52,671 nt of DNA from a virus, in the IMG/VR virus record IMGVR_UViG_3300015195_000007, positions 1 to 52,671 of that record; one strand, given 5' to 3'. This document shows positions 14,231 through 23,700 of this stretch, piece after piece (within the stretch, counting starts at the first letter, position 1; every line of letters starts with the position of its first letter). The notes beneath the pieces are model-generated. The model searched no databases, had not been told where the DNA came from, and saw nothing but the letters and a program-made list of their open reading frames with translations. The position numbers and the translations under genes are program-made.

Positions 14231-14292
14231 GTACCGGGCCGGGATATGCCCAACAGGGCGTCCCGGCCCTGTGCTGTTACAATGGCCGGTAC
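14231..14292 (+). terminator. nested GC-rich hairpin H3 (terminator-like)
   Basis: Outer arms GTACCGG (14231-14237) and CCGGTAC (14286-14292) are possible. The stronger inner stem is GGGCCGGG (14236-14243) with CCCGGCCC (14262-14269), which encloses GCCC/GGGC around an AACA loop. It follows the ssDNA-binding gene. A weak T-rich run (TGTGCTGTTA) follows the inner stem. Confidence 0.7.
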
Positions 14293-14313
14293 CCAGCATA
14301 GGACGGAAAGATC

Positions 14314-14604
14314 ATGAGCGTGGCAGAACAACAGCTAGACCCTGAGGAGTTCTATCGAACTAACGATATGGCTCAAACGACGTACTTGAAGCTACGGGGG
14401 CACGCCGTACAACTCATCACCTGGGAGAGCGGTAGCTGCTACTGGATCTTCCGGATCACTGACGCACTGCTGGACGACCTTGAACACTTTTCTTCTGGCC
14501 GTGCCAGAGTGGAGCCCAGAGAATACAACAAGGTCTTTACGATAGTGAAGCATGAGTTCTACGACAGCAAGAACAAGGAAAATCTTCGTAGATTGCCTGG
14601 TTAA
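14314..14604 (+). CDS. DUF5659-like protein, 96 aa
   Basis: ATG 14314 to TAA 14602-14604. FYRTNDMAQTTYLKLRGH is the N-terminal signature of DUF5659-type small proteins, followed by a strand-rich core (CYWIFRIT) and a helical C-terminus (YDSKNKENLRRL). Role unknown. It is the first gene after hairpin H3 and precedes the primase-helicase gene. Confidence 0.65.
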   Translation: MSVAEQQLDPEEFYRTNDMAQTTYLKLRGHAVQLITWESGSCYWIFRITDALLDDLEHFSSGRARVEPREYNKVFTIVKHEFYDSKNKENLRRLPG

Positions 14605-14636
14605 CGTTCAGCCAGCGGTATGGAAGAAGGAAGTTA

Positions 14637-17435
14637 ATGCCATGGAAAACAAAACCCCAGGAGATTCTCGCCCCATTTTTAGAAGGTGGTGGCCCGGACA
14701 TCAAGGGCGAGTGGAATATGCACTGCATAGTTCACGCCGACGAGAAACGCAGTGCAAGCATCAACTTCGATCTCGACAAGTGGTACTGCCATGCCTGTCT
14801 TCAGGGTGGTACAGTCTCTGAACTGTTACGCATTCTTGACCAAAAGGACCCAGATTTTGTCCCGACAGCCGCTACTAACGGCAATGGTACAGCGCCGGGG
14901 ACTACTGTCCTGGCGCCTGTTGCCCTGCCTAGCGGCGGTACCGTAGCAGGGTGGCACGCCGCCCTAGTAGCCAACAGTCAAGCTCTCGGTGAGTTTCGGC
15001 AAGCCAGAGGGTTGAGCTTAGAAACCATCATCCATAACAAGATAGGAATGAGGCATCAATATGGAAGATTCATCTACACCCTACCCATCTATGGCGATCA
15101 AGAAGTCCTTCAAAATGTTCGGTTTTACGATCTCCGCCCTGGGTCGGAAAGACGGAAAATCTGGGGGATTCCTGGACATAACACTCCGCTTCTCTTTCCC
15201 ATTGAGCAGCTCTCTCAGGATAAGCTCGTCATCTGCGAAGGAGAGTGGGACGCACTCATAGCCATACAGAACGGCATACCTGCGATAACTCGTACAGGTG
15301 CCGCCAAGGTCTGGAAGAAAGAGTGGAATCAACTCTTCGTAGATAAGACGATCTACATCTGTCATGATATGGATCGTGATGGACAGATTGCTAATCGTAG
15401 AGTCATGCGTGAGTTACGCAAGGTAGCGTCGTCCATAGGCATCGTGAAGTTACCCTTCAGAGTCGAACTTAAACATGGGCGAGATATCACCGATTACTTC
15501 CATGTAGAAGGGCATGAGCCCGAAGAGTTTCTAGATCTAATCCGAGCTGTTAAGGTAGCCGAAGAGTCAGAGTATCTTGAAGTGGAGCTGGCCGACACTA
15601 ACAGCATACAGAAACACGGATCCAAGACGCTGAGCACAGTGGTCAACTTTCAAAGCGCACAGAAACCGCCCTACTCTGCGCCACGAATGGTGGAGATGAG
15701 ATGCGGCCAGGATGCCGGGAAGATCTGCTCTACCTGCCCGATGAACAGCCACAGCGGCAGCATGGACTTGAACTTTAAGGCGGACGATGCTACCCTGCTA
15801 GAGATGACACATGTAGATAAGATGAAGGTTGTAACGAATCTTCGTCAGGTGATAGGAATCCCGAAGTGCGCTTTGATAGATATAGATGTCAAAGAGTTCT
15901 GGGATCTCAGTCTCGTCACTGTGCGCAGCAGTGTAGATCATGCTCATGTAGATACGACCAGGCTTGAAACGAAACAGGTAACGATGGTGGGGTCGTACAT
16001 CGATAGCCCGAACACTGTGTTTCAGATGGTAGGTAATCTGTATCCGCATCCAAAGACGCAGGCAACTACGTTTCAGGTCAGTCGTACAATCCCTGCTCAG
16101 ACAAGTATCGACAGCTTTGTTCTAACACCAGAGATCAAACAAGGCTTGGAGATATTTCAAGGCAACGCTCATCCACTAGAGAAAGCGTACGACATTGCCG
16201 AAGATCTCAGTAGACATATCACGCATATTTACGGACGCTCAGATATGCACGTCCTTATGGACTTGGTATATCACAGCGTACTATCCTTTTCGTTCGCCGG
16301 AACTTTGGAGCCTCGGGGCTGGCTTGACGCCCTCATTATCGGTGACACAAGGACAGGAAAATCTGAGGCTGCCAGTTCTCTCGTTATGCACTATCAGGCT
16401 GGGGAGATGGTTAACTGTGAAGGAGCAACCTTCGCAGGGATTCTGGGTGGAGTGCAGCAGGTCGTCGGAAATACCTGGGAGATTTCTTGGGGGGTCATTC
16501 CACAAAACGACAGGCGTATGGTCACGCTTGATGAGGCGAGTAGTCTTTCTACAGACCAGTTCGCCCAGCTTTCCGGGGTACGTTCAAGTGGTGAGGCGCA
16601 AATCACCAAAATAAGAAGCGATAAGGTCCAGGCCCGCACTCGTCTTCTCTGGCTGGCTAACCCCCGACCACAGAAGTACACAAGTAAGAAGATGGAAGAC
16701 TTCACTTATGGGGTCGATGCAGTTCGTCCGCTCATTGAGAACTCTGAGGACATCGCTCGATTTGACATTGCCATGGCAGTACGCAGCGATGAGGTAGACA
16801 CGTCTGAGATTAACAAGATACATAGCGTGTCTGACCCGAAGTACTCGGCGGCGTTGTGTCAGGCTCTGGTATTGTGGGCGTGGAGTCGGAGGGCTGACCA
16901 GATCGTGTGGACCAAGGGTGCTGTAGCAGCTACCTACCGGGCAGCGATGAAGCTTGGAGAGATATATATCGAGGATCCTCCACTGATTCAGTCTGCCAAC
17001 GTGCGAATGAAGATTGCTCGACTGGCTACTGCTCTGGCTGCTCGAACCTTTAGCACAGATGATAGTTGTGAGAAGGTTTTGGTCAAGGCTCAGCATGTCG
17101 CTGGGGCAGTTCAGTTCATCGATAACTTGTACGGGAATAGTAGCTTTGGATACAAGATCCTCAGTGTACTGCATCGTAAGAGAGTGTCGATTGCTGCTCA
17201 ATCAATCGACGAGGCCAAGGAGTTTATTCATCGTACACAAGGACTTGCAGATCTTTTATTCGAGAGTGGAAACTCGTTTCGTGGCAATGATATTCAGGAG
17301 ACCCTGGGGGTTTCTCGCGATGTTGCAGACGGTATTGTGAAACAGTTAGCAGAGTATAGAATGATAAAGCGTGGTGGTCCGCAAAACATCATTCAGCCAT
17401 TGTTACGAGACATCGTGAGGGAGCTGATAGAATGA
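14637..17435 (+). CDS. DnaG-type primase fused to an MCM-like AAA+ helicase
   Basis: 932 residues from ATG 14637 (AGAAGGAAG upstream). C30/H33 and C51/C54 (CIVH, CHAC) make a CHC2-type primase zinc site. EGEWDA (about 200) and HDMDRDG (about 243) are the TOPRIM catalytic motifs. A four-cysteine-like cluster (CGQDAGKICSTCP, about 355-367) separates the halves. The C-terminal half has Walker A GDTRTGKS (about 567), Walker B VTLDEAS (about 630) and QITKIRSDKVQARTRLLWLA then NPRPQKY, matching the MCM sensor region. A winged-helix-like end follows (IQETLGVSRDVADGIVKQLA). One protein could unwind and prime, as T7 gp4 does with a different helicase fold. Confidence 0.8.
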   Translation: MPWKTKPQEILAPFLEGGGPDIKGEWNMHCIVHADEKRSASINFDLDKWYCHACLQGGTVSELLRILDQKDPDFVPTAATNGNGTAPGTTVLAPVALPSGGTVAGWHAALVANSQALGEFRQARGLSLETIIHNKIGMRHQYGRFIYTLPIYGDQEVLQNVRFYDLRPGSERRKIWGIPGHNTPLLFPIEQLSQDKLVICEGEWDALIAIQNGIPAITRTGAAKVWKKEWNQLFVDKTIYICHDMDRDGQIANRRVMRELRKVASSIGIVKLPFRVELKHGRDITDYFHVEGHEPEEFLDLIRAVKVAEESEYLEVELADTNSIQKHGSKTLSTVVNFQSAQKPPYSAPRMVEMRCGQDAGKICSTCPMNSHSGSMDLNFKADDATLLEMTHVDKMKVVTNLRQVIGIPKCALIDIDVKEFWDLSLVTVRSSVDHAHVDTTRLETKQVTMVGSYIDSPNTVFQMVGNLYPHPKTQATTFQVSRTIPAQTSIDSFVLTPEIKQGLEIFQGNAHPLEKAYDIAEDLSRHITHIYGRSDMHVLMDLVYHSVLSFSFAGTLEPRGWLDALIIGDTRTGKSEAASSLVMHYQAGEMVNCEGATFAGILGGVQQVVGNTWEISWGVIPQNDRRMVTLDEASSLSTDQFAQLSGVRSSGEAQITKIRSDKVQARTRLLWLANPRPQKYTSKKMEDFTYGVDAVRPLIENSEDIARFDIAMAVRSDEVDTSEINKIHSVSDPKYSAALCQALVLWAWSRRADQIVWTKGAVAATYRAAMKLGEIYIEDPPLIQSANVRMKIARLATALAARTFSTDDSCEKVLVKAQHVAGAVQFIDNLYGNSSFGYKILSVLHRKRVSIAAQSIDEAKEFIHRTQGLADLLFESGNSFRGNDIQETLGVSRDVADGIVKQLAEYRMIKRGGPQNIIQPLLRDIVRELIE

Positions 17436-17674
17436 GCAATGCTCGAAGAGAAATAGGGGATTGTGCTTTCCCGAGTTGTGATTGTCCTGGAGAAGAGCCA
17501 ATCTGTCTAGACTACGAGCAAACAGCAGACGAGGCGATCTACCGACGCATTCTTGCTGGCGAAGAGGTGTGTCCTATTCATTGCTTCCCTTTGCCGTGCA
17601 AGGAGATCTGCATCGTACACCAAGAGCATGAGCCATGTTCTATCTGTCGCTCTTACATCGCAGCCGGACTTTAG
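17432..17674 (+). CDS. cysteine-rich zinc protein, 80 aa
   Basis: ATG 17432 in an ATGA overlap with the primase stop; TAG 17672-17674. At least ten cysteines in pairs (CAFPSCDC, CPIHC, CKEIC, CSIC) plus histidines suggest two zinc sites. Function unknown. Its end lies in front of the strongest ribosome binding site of the window. Confidence 0.6.
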   Translation: MSNARREIGDCAFPSCDCPGEEPICLDYEQTADEAIYRRILAGEEVCPIHCFPLPCKEICIVHQEHEPCSICRSYIAAGL

Positions 17675-17683
17675 AGGAGGTGA
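17675..17683 (+). promoter_or_regulatory. nine-base perfect Shine-Dalgarno (AGGAGGTGA) placed for an ATC start
   Basis: AGGAGGTGA is fully complementary to the 16S rRNA tail. Five bases later, at ATC 17689, begins IKVIVLGCGPAG, exactly where an FAD/Rossmann protein would start. The in-frame GTG 17680 lies inside the site and ATG 17635 lies 40 bases upstream of it. This suggests initiation at ATC, or a mutated or misread ATG. Confidence 0.6.
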
Positions 17684-18483
17684 ACGATATCAAAGTAATC
17701 GTTCTGGGTTGCGGTCCTGCCGGGATGTTAACGGCGGCAGCCGTCAGGTCTGTGGGTTACCAGCCTGTCATACTCAGTTTGAGGAAGCCGAGCCCTATCG
17801 GGGGTGCTCAGTATTTGCACCGTTCGATTCCAGGAGTAACTCGTGAGGAGCCTGATGGAGACATAGAGTTTATCAAGCAAGGCACTGGTCGAGGGTATGC
17901 AATGAAGGTCTATGATCGTTCCAATGCGTCTACCTCTTGGGACGAGTTTGAAGAAGGTCCGCATCCTTGTTGGAATCTTCGGCAGGCTTACAATCATTTG
18001 TGGGAGATGCTGGGGTGGCGCATTGTAGATATGAAGATTACCCCCATTATTCTCGCTAGGATCTTGGATAGCGGAGAGTATGCGGCAGTGATGTCAACGC
18101 TGCCACTGAGGGATTTTTGTATGAATCCCAAACACAAGTTCACAATGAAGGAGGTATTTATCAGTCTCGACGCTGATGATTTGATTCCGATTGATCAACG
18201 ACCTCGCTGGGCTCCGCCTCAAGAGAAGAATATGATTGTGTGGAACGGAGAGCCGGAGACTTTCTGGTACAGGCAATCAAGCATCTATGGATTCCCAGGT
18301 ACAGAGTGGCCGGGGCACCCGCATGACAGAAAGGTAATACGAATCACCAAGCCGTTGTGGACGAACTGTACCTGCTGGCCTGGACTGATCAAACTTGGAC
18401 GCTACGGGAGATGGAAGAAAGGGGAACTCGTGCATCACGCATACGAGGGAGCTATCGACGCACTGGTGGGCAGCCATGTATAG
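17680..18483 (+). CDS. FAD/NAD(P)-binding oxidoreductase-like protein
   Basis: About 265 residues. The start is unsettled: ATG 17635 (overlapping the previous gene), GTG 17680 (inside the Shine-Dalgarno) or non-canonical ATC 17689, which the spacing favours. VIVLGCGPAG is the dinucleotide-binding GxGxxG loop, followed by AAAVRSVGYQPVILS ending in a typical second strand. The middle and C-terminal parts (VMSTLPLRDF, PHDRKVIRIT) recall flavin proteins of the UDP-galactopyranose mutase or amine oxidase type, but the protein is short for those. Substrate unknown. Confidence 0.65.
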   Translation: MNDIKVIVLGCGPAGMLTAAAVRSVGYQPVILSLRKPSPIGGAQYLHRSIPGVTREEPDGDIEFIKQGTGRGYAMKVYDRSNASTSWDEFEEGPHPCWNLRQAYNHLWEMLGWRIVDMKITPIILARILDSGEYAAVMSTLPLRDFCMNPKHKFTMKEVFISLDADDLIPIDQRPRWAPPQEKNMIVWNGEPETFWYRQSSIYGFPGTEWPGHPHDRKVIRITKPLWTNCTCWPGLIKLGRYGRWKKGELVHHAYEGAIDALVGSHV

Positions 18484-18850
18484 AAGGCTACGAATCACCA
18501 ACGAAACAGGTCTCAGCAACGATACGAGGATCATCGATCAAGACTCAGGAGCAGATCTATCAACCAGAGTAACGTCAGTTGAGATTACGGCTAAGGTCGA
18601 TGAGATAGCAAGTGCTAAGATTACCTACATCACTCCACAGATAGATATCGTAGCTTGGGCTCATACGCCAGAGGAAGAGAAGCCTTTATTAGGATTGGCA
18701 ACTACTAGACAACTCCTGGAAGAAGTAGCGGTTCGAATGGAGGTTTCGCAGAACAGCAACAGGGGGCGTGAGCTAGGGACTTTGTGTAGGCTTGCTATGG
18801 ACAAGCTAAGTGGCGGAGTTCTTGATTATAGGACGGTGAATAGTGACTGA
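18476..18850 (+). CDS. hypothetical protein, 124 aa
   Basis: ATG 18476 (MYRRLRITNETGLSND) overlaps the oxidoreductase end by 8 bases; a longer frame would underlie it. The N-terminal half is beta-rich (TSVEITAKVDEIASAKITYI), possibly a small beta-sandwich. The C-terminal half is helical. No family recognised. Confidence 0.6.
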   Translation: MYRRLRITNETGLSNDTRIIDQDSGADLSTRVTSVEITAKVDEIASAKITYITPQIDIVAWAHTPEEEKPLLGLATTRQLLEEVAVRMEVSQNSNRGRELGTLCRLAMDKLSGGVLDYRTVNSD

Positions 18851-19259
18851 TACTTCTGTGGACTGCGGTAACTGTATCGCAGCCTGCTGTCGGGCTGGCT
18901 CAGGAATCGTGATGACTGAGCTTGAGCATGAGCAGCATCGTCGTTTCATGGAAACTAAGATAGTGCTCAAACCAAAGAACTACGAGCAGGCGGCTCCTAT
19001 CAAGATGGAAGTTCTCGACAAGAACGGAAAGCGTAGTCCTCGAGAGGCCGTTATCTCGGTGCGTAAGCATTATGGCTGGTACGTTCTCCGGTCTGATTGC
19101 GGACATCTAGAGAACTACAACTGTGGCGACTACGACCATAGGCCGCAGGCGTGCAAAGAATACGAGATGGGCGGAGAAGCTTGCCTCAATGCGAGAGCGA
19201 TGGCTGGGCTAGACGGTCACGAGCGTCAGATACCGATGGGAGCGGGCGATGTTGTGTAG
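18843..19259 (+). CDS. YkgJ-type cysteine cluster protein
   Basis: 138 residues from GTG 18843. CGNCIAACCRAG at the N-terminus, then DCGHLENYNCGDYDHRPQAC with following KEYE, give the CxxCxxxCC...C..C..RPxxC pattern of YkgJ/CxxCxxCC proteins, which bind Zn or Fe-S. Residue spacing is close to the family. The function of the family is poorly known. Overlaps the HAD gene by 11 bases. Confidence 0.7.
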   Translation: MTDTSVDCGNCIAACCRAGSGIVMTELEHEQHRRFMETKIVLKPKNYEQAAPIKMEVLDKNGKRSPREAVISVRKHYGWYVLRSDCGHLENYNCGDYDHRPQACKEYEMGGEACLNARAMAGLDGHERQIPMGAGDVV

Positions 19260-19893
19260 TCACTGCGGGGACAAGGTACTTCCGGTCGTAGTGTTCGACC
19301 TAGACGGGACTCTGGCTGAGTATCACAAGGCGTTCACTTCTTTCTGTGGAAGATACTTTGATCGAGACATGAGGTCTGATTGGGATGGCTCAGGTAACTT
19401 CGAGGACTACCTTGGGCTGACCAGACCGGAGTACCGTGAAGCCAAGCTGGCTTATCGTCAAGGCGGCAACAAGCGATGGCTGGCTCACTACGAGGATCCG
19501 TGGACACTATTCAAGACGATACAAGAGCAGTTCACCTGTGAGATCTGGATCGCCACGACGAGACCGTGGCAGCGACTTGACAATATCGACCCAGACACAA
19601 CGGAGTGGATTCGTCGTCGTCACCTCAACGTTCATGGGTTGCTGTATGGAGAAGACAAGTACGAGAGACTTGTCGGAGTAGTTGATCCACGCAGGATTGT
19701 GGCCTGCGTAGAGGATCTTATCTCTCAGTTTCTTATGGCGGAGCGCCTTAAGCTTCCGGTCTTCCAGGTCGAGAGGCCGCATAACCGGGCGCCTGGCTTG
19801 AGGGGTTTTCCACGAGGTAACATGGCAGCGGCAATGTACTGGATACTCGCTGGACTTGAGCGATGGACTAAGGAGAATAATAATGGAGATTAG
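19249..19893 (+). CDS. HAD-superfamily phosphatase/nucleotidase-like protein
   Basis: 214 residues from ATG 19249. VVVFDLDGTLAEY (about 13-25) is HAD motif I with both aspartates. IWIATTRPW (about 100) fits motif II and the VVDPRRIVACVEDL region (about 145-158) motifs III-IV. A short CSHCG precedes motif I. Phage HAD proteins of this size are often 5'(3')-deoxynucleotidases or kinase-linked phosphatases. Near ThyX and a Nmad1-like gene, a nucleotide role is plausible but not proven. Confidence 0.7.
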   Translation: MLCSHCGDKVLPVVVFDLDGTLAEYHKAFTSFCGRYFDRDMRSDWDGSGNFEDYLGLTRPEYREAKLAYRQGGNKRWLAHYEDPWTLFKTIQEQFTCEIWIATTRPWQRLDNIDPDTTEWIRRRHLNVHGLLYGEDKYERLVGVVDPRRIVACVEDLISQFLMAERLKLPVFQVERPHNRAPGLRGFPRGNMAAAMYWILAGLERWTKENNNGD

Positions 19894-20170
19894 GACCGAA
19901 CAGGTAGCACGATTCCTGGACCAGCATCGAACCGATGCTACCGAAACAAACATCGAGCAGATGATGATGCTTCTGCGAGCTTTTGCCATTTTTGAAGGAC
20001 GCAACGAGAAGTACGGAGATCTGTGGAAGGAGTTCTCTCCAGAAGCCAATCTCGTTCACATCAAGTCCAAGCTGATGCGCTTGGAGCGGCTAAGCGGTGC
20101 CGAGGCGATGGACGATGGCTTGGACTTGATCAACTACACGGTCTTCTATCTCCGTAGATTCAATGTTTGA
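19883..20170 (+). CDS. Nmad1/DUF1599-like protein, 95 aa
   Basis: ATG 19883 has AAGGAG about seven bases upstream. EKYGDLWKEFSPEANLVHIK, then LMRLERL and DDGLDLINYTVFYLR, follow the pattern of the nucleotide modification associated domain 1 (DUF1599), a MazG-like all-helical fold. It probably acts on or senses nucleotides. Overlaps the next gene by 8 bases. Confidence 0.6.
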   Translation: MEIRTEQVARFLDQHRTDATETNIEQMMMLLRAFAIFEGRNEKYGDLWKEFSPEANLVHIKSKLMRLERLSGAEAMDDGLDLINYTVFYLRRFNV

Positions 20171-20606
20171 CAACTTCGAGCTAGACATGGCGATTCGAGA
20201 GCAAGAATGCAAAGAGCACTTGCCCAGAAGATTCCTCAAGGAAGTCGCCGATCCGTTTTTCGGGGGAGGTCTTCCTTCGGCTGTTATGGCTGTACTAACG
20301 GTCAGAATCAAAATGTTGGGTCCGCTGTCTTGCATTGTAGATACGCTGGAGCATCATTTGTTCTGGGTGCAAACTAGACAGCGACACTGGATTACTCTTC
20401 AGTTCTGTAGTGCAATGCTCATGTCGGCGGCACTCGGAGTACAGCCAACCTGGAAGACAGCTTTGGAAGATGCAAATCCAGCACAAGACGCCATGACTCT
20501 TGTAGACATCTACTGGCCTGACAGCGTTAATACAGAAACTCCGATGGATGCAATGGCTTCTACTTTAGCCCTGAGAATGTGCGTAAACGAACTGAGGAAA
20601 ACGTGA
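20163..20606 (+). CDS. hypothetical protein, 147 aa
   Basis: ATG 20163 to TGA 20604-20606. A helical, mostly globular sequence with a partly hydrophobic middle (SAVMAVLTVRIKMLG, LQFCSAMLMSAALGV). The early HLPRRFLKEVADPF and later TPMDAMASTLALRM are helix-like. No family recognised. Confidence 0.6.
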   Translation: MFDNFELDMAIREQECKEHLPRRFLKEVADPFFGGGLPSAVMAVLTVRIKMLGPLSCIVDTLEHHLFWVQTRQRHWITLQFCSAMLMSAALGVQPTWKTALEDANPAQDAMTLVDIYWPDSVNTETPMDAMASTLALRMCVNELRKT

Positions 20607-20607
20607 G

Positions 20608-20778
20608 ATGATGTATCAAGGAGAACGCAATCCTGACGACATTCTTGGTATTGGGAAAAAGGTAGGAAGGAGATGTCTTTCTCCTCATCCCGAGAACAAG
20701 GAGGAATGCAAGAGGCTACCGCACTCAGAAGAGACGAAACATTGGGCGATCTACGCAGGAAGAGGAATCAGATGGTAA
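20608..20778 (+). CDS. small hypothetical protein, 56 aa
   Basis: ATG 20608 (ATG 20611 is an alternative) to TAA 20776-20778, which ends just before GTG 20779 of the polymerase gene. Basic, with two cysteines about 16 apart (RRCLSPHPENKEECK) and KHWAIYAGRGIRW at the end. The pattern suggests a compact metal- or nucleic-acid-binding peptide. Unknown. Confidence 0.55.
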   Translation: MMYQGERNPDDILGIGKKVGRRCLSPHPENKEECKRLPHSEETKHWAIYAGRGIRW

Positions 20779-23700
20779 GTGTTATGGAGTGTTGTGACTC
20801 GTAGATATGTGAGCCTTCACCAACACTCTACATTCTCGTACCAAGATGGGTATGGACTGCCTAGTGTTCATGTGACCAGAGCTGCCGAGCTTGATATGTC
20901 TGCGTTGGCCATGACCGATCACGGCAATGTCAGTTCTCATACTCAACTCGAGATAGCTGCCACCAAGCAAGGCGTCAAACCCATTTTTGGCTGTGAGTTG
21001 TATTGTGGGAATGGAAAGACACAACGAAAGAATCACCTCACCGTACTAGCGGAGGATCAGAGTGGATATAAAAATCTCTTGCGAGTCGTCACGGCAGGGT
21101 GGTCCAACTTCTACTACGAGCCCACGGTGGACGGTGATCTTCTCAGCCAATATAAGAAAGGACTGGTTGTTCTCAGCGGTTGTACGGGGTCGCTTCTCGT
21201 TACTTCGCTGGTCGGGGGCAAAAATGTCGCAACCGAAGATGCAAGTTTCCATCGGGGACTTGGTGTGGCTCAACGGTTCCACCGGGCACTCGGCGATGCT
21301 TTTTATTTGGAAGTGCAGACTTTCCCTGAGCTGGAAATCACAAGAACAGTCAATCCGCTCCTCGAGAGAATATCTCGAGAGCTACATATCCCACTCGTAG
21401 CAACGGGAGACGTTCACTATACTCTTCCGTCAGAGAGTGAGATGCAACAGATTCTTCACAACGTAAGGGGTGGTAACCGTCAAACTCTCGAAGAACAAGC
21501 CCAAGCATGGGGATATGATGTCCCTCTCTCACCCTGCGCAAATGATCTTACTGTTTATCGTCGCCTGCGAGGGACTGGCCTTAGTCATCTGGCTGCTCGT
21601 CAGGCAATAACGAACTCAGCTGAGATCGCTGAGCGGTGTACTGTCGTTCTTCCGAAGCTGGAGAAGTTACGTTTCCCATTACCGGAGGGATTCCGTGATA
21701 CAAAAGAGCTATGGCGAAGCTGGATCAAACAGGGTTGGTCGTACCGACGGTGCGGCAGCCTTGCCCCAAATGAGCGTGAAAGATATCGCAAGCAGCTTCT
21801 TTACGAGATGGACATCGTCGAGAAGAAAGACTTCATCGACTACTTCCTCCTCGTCAGCGATATCGTCAAGTTTGCCAAGGACTCGGGAATTCCGGTTGGC
21901 CCGGCTCGGGGTAGTGCGGCTGCATCTATCGTCTGCTGGCTCCTACGAATCACAGAAGTCAATCCTATGGTTTTCCCGAGTCTCGTATTCGAAAGGTTCA
22001 TCGACCTTACTAGGACCGACCTGCCCGACATTGACCTTGACTTCGACTCAGAGCGGCGTTACGAGATCGAGGACTATGCAGTGGCAAAGTATGGGCGCGA
22101 ATGTGTCGGCAAAATCGGTACGTTTACTTACTACAAATCCAAGAACAGTTTGGACGACGTCGCTCGTGTGTTCAGGATTCCCAGGTATAAAGTGGAGATT
22201 ATCAAGGATCTCCTTATTGAGCGCTCTAGCGGAGATCTGCGTGCCAGCGCAACGATTGAAGATACCGCTGAGCAGTTCGAGCAGGCGAAGGAAGTATTCG
22301 ATGAGTTCCCTGATCTACGCAAGGCTATGCTCTTGGAGGGCAACATCAAGGCGATGGGTATACACGCTGCCGGGTTGGTGGTCGCTCCTGGACCGATCAC
22401 TGACGTGTGTGCCGTCTATAGCAGATTGGATTCTAAAAAGGTACGACAAGAAGCTATCAGCCTAGACAAGTATGACGCCGAGCGTCAGGGAATCTTGAAG
22501 ATAGATATCCTTGGGCTCAGCACAATGACAATGATCGCTGAAGCCTTGCGAATGCTTGGCATGAAACTGGAGGAACTGTATGCCATTCCCCTTGAAGATC
22601 CAAAAATCATCAAAGCCTTTCAGGATAACGATATTGTCGGGATCTTCCAGTTTGACGGTAGAGCTATGCGTTCCGTCAATGCTGAGCTACGCCCTGACAA
22701 CTTCAAAGAGATATGCGACATCAACGCTCTTGCTAGACCGGGACCTCTCCACAGTAATGCTACAGGCGATTACATTGAGATCAAACGAGGTCGTAAGGAA
22801 CCGGAAATGCTCCATCCGCTTTACGACGCGATCGCTAAAGACACCTACTACCAGATCGTTTACCAAGAACAGATTCTCCGAGTTGTCCGTGAAGTTGGAG
22901 GATTTGACTGGACGGCAGCGGCGTACATTCGAAAGATCATCTCGAAGAAGCTGGGAGAACAAGAGTTCAACCGGCAATGGGAAGCTTTTTGGCAAGGAGC
23001 GAAGGCTAACGGTCTTGACGAGACAGTCGCCAAGCGAATATGGGATACGTGTATTACGGCGGGTGTATACGCATTCAACGCTGCCCATTCAGTAAGTTAT
23101 GGAATGCTGGCGGTATGGTGCATGTGGATCAAGGTGTATCATCCACAGGTGTTCTATGTAGCGTGTCTCCAGAAATACAGCCAAGACAGGCAACTAGAGT
23201 TCCTACGGGACGCCATGCGCCACGGCATCGAGGCATTGCCACCGGAACCGTTTCAGAGTTTTGGGTCGTGGTTCGCCAATGGAGAGAAGATTCAAGCTGG
23301 ATTGGTGCAAGTGTCTGGCATTGGCGAGAAGACGGCAGCGGCTATGCTGGCCTATAGGCAGGCACACCCGGACGTGGTTTTACAGAAAGGATGGCAAGCA
23401 TATAGCAATGTGAAAGGAATAGGACCCAAAACGATAGCGAAAGTAGAGGAGTTCTGTGCTCAAGAAGATCCGTTTGAGATACATCGCTTGCATAGACTGC
23501 TTGACGCTGCTCGTGGATACGTCCGAACGAGGAGAGACCTTCCTAACCCGACGCATTCCAGTCTTCAAGTTCCTTATAGTCGAGGCTCTGATGTCGAAGT
23601 GGTTTGGATCGGTATACTCACCAGTCGCAACTTGCGAGATCTGTTTGAAGCCCATTACTCCAGAACAGGAGTGGTACTTGACCCTGCTGACGTTAAAGAT

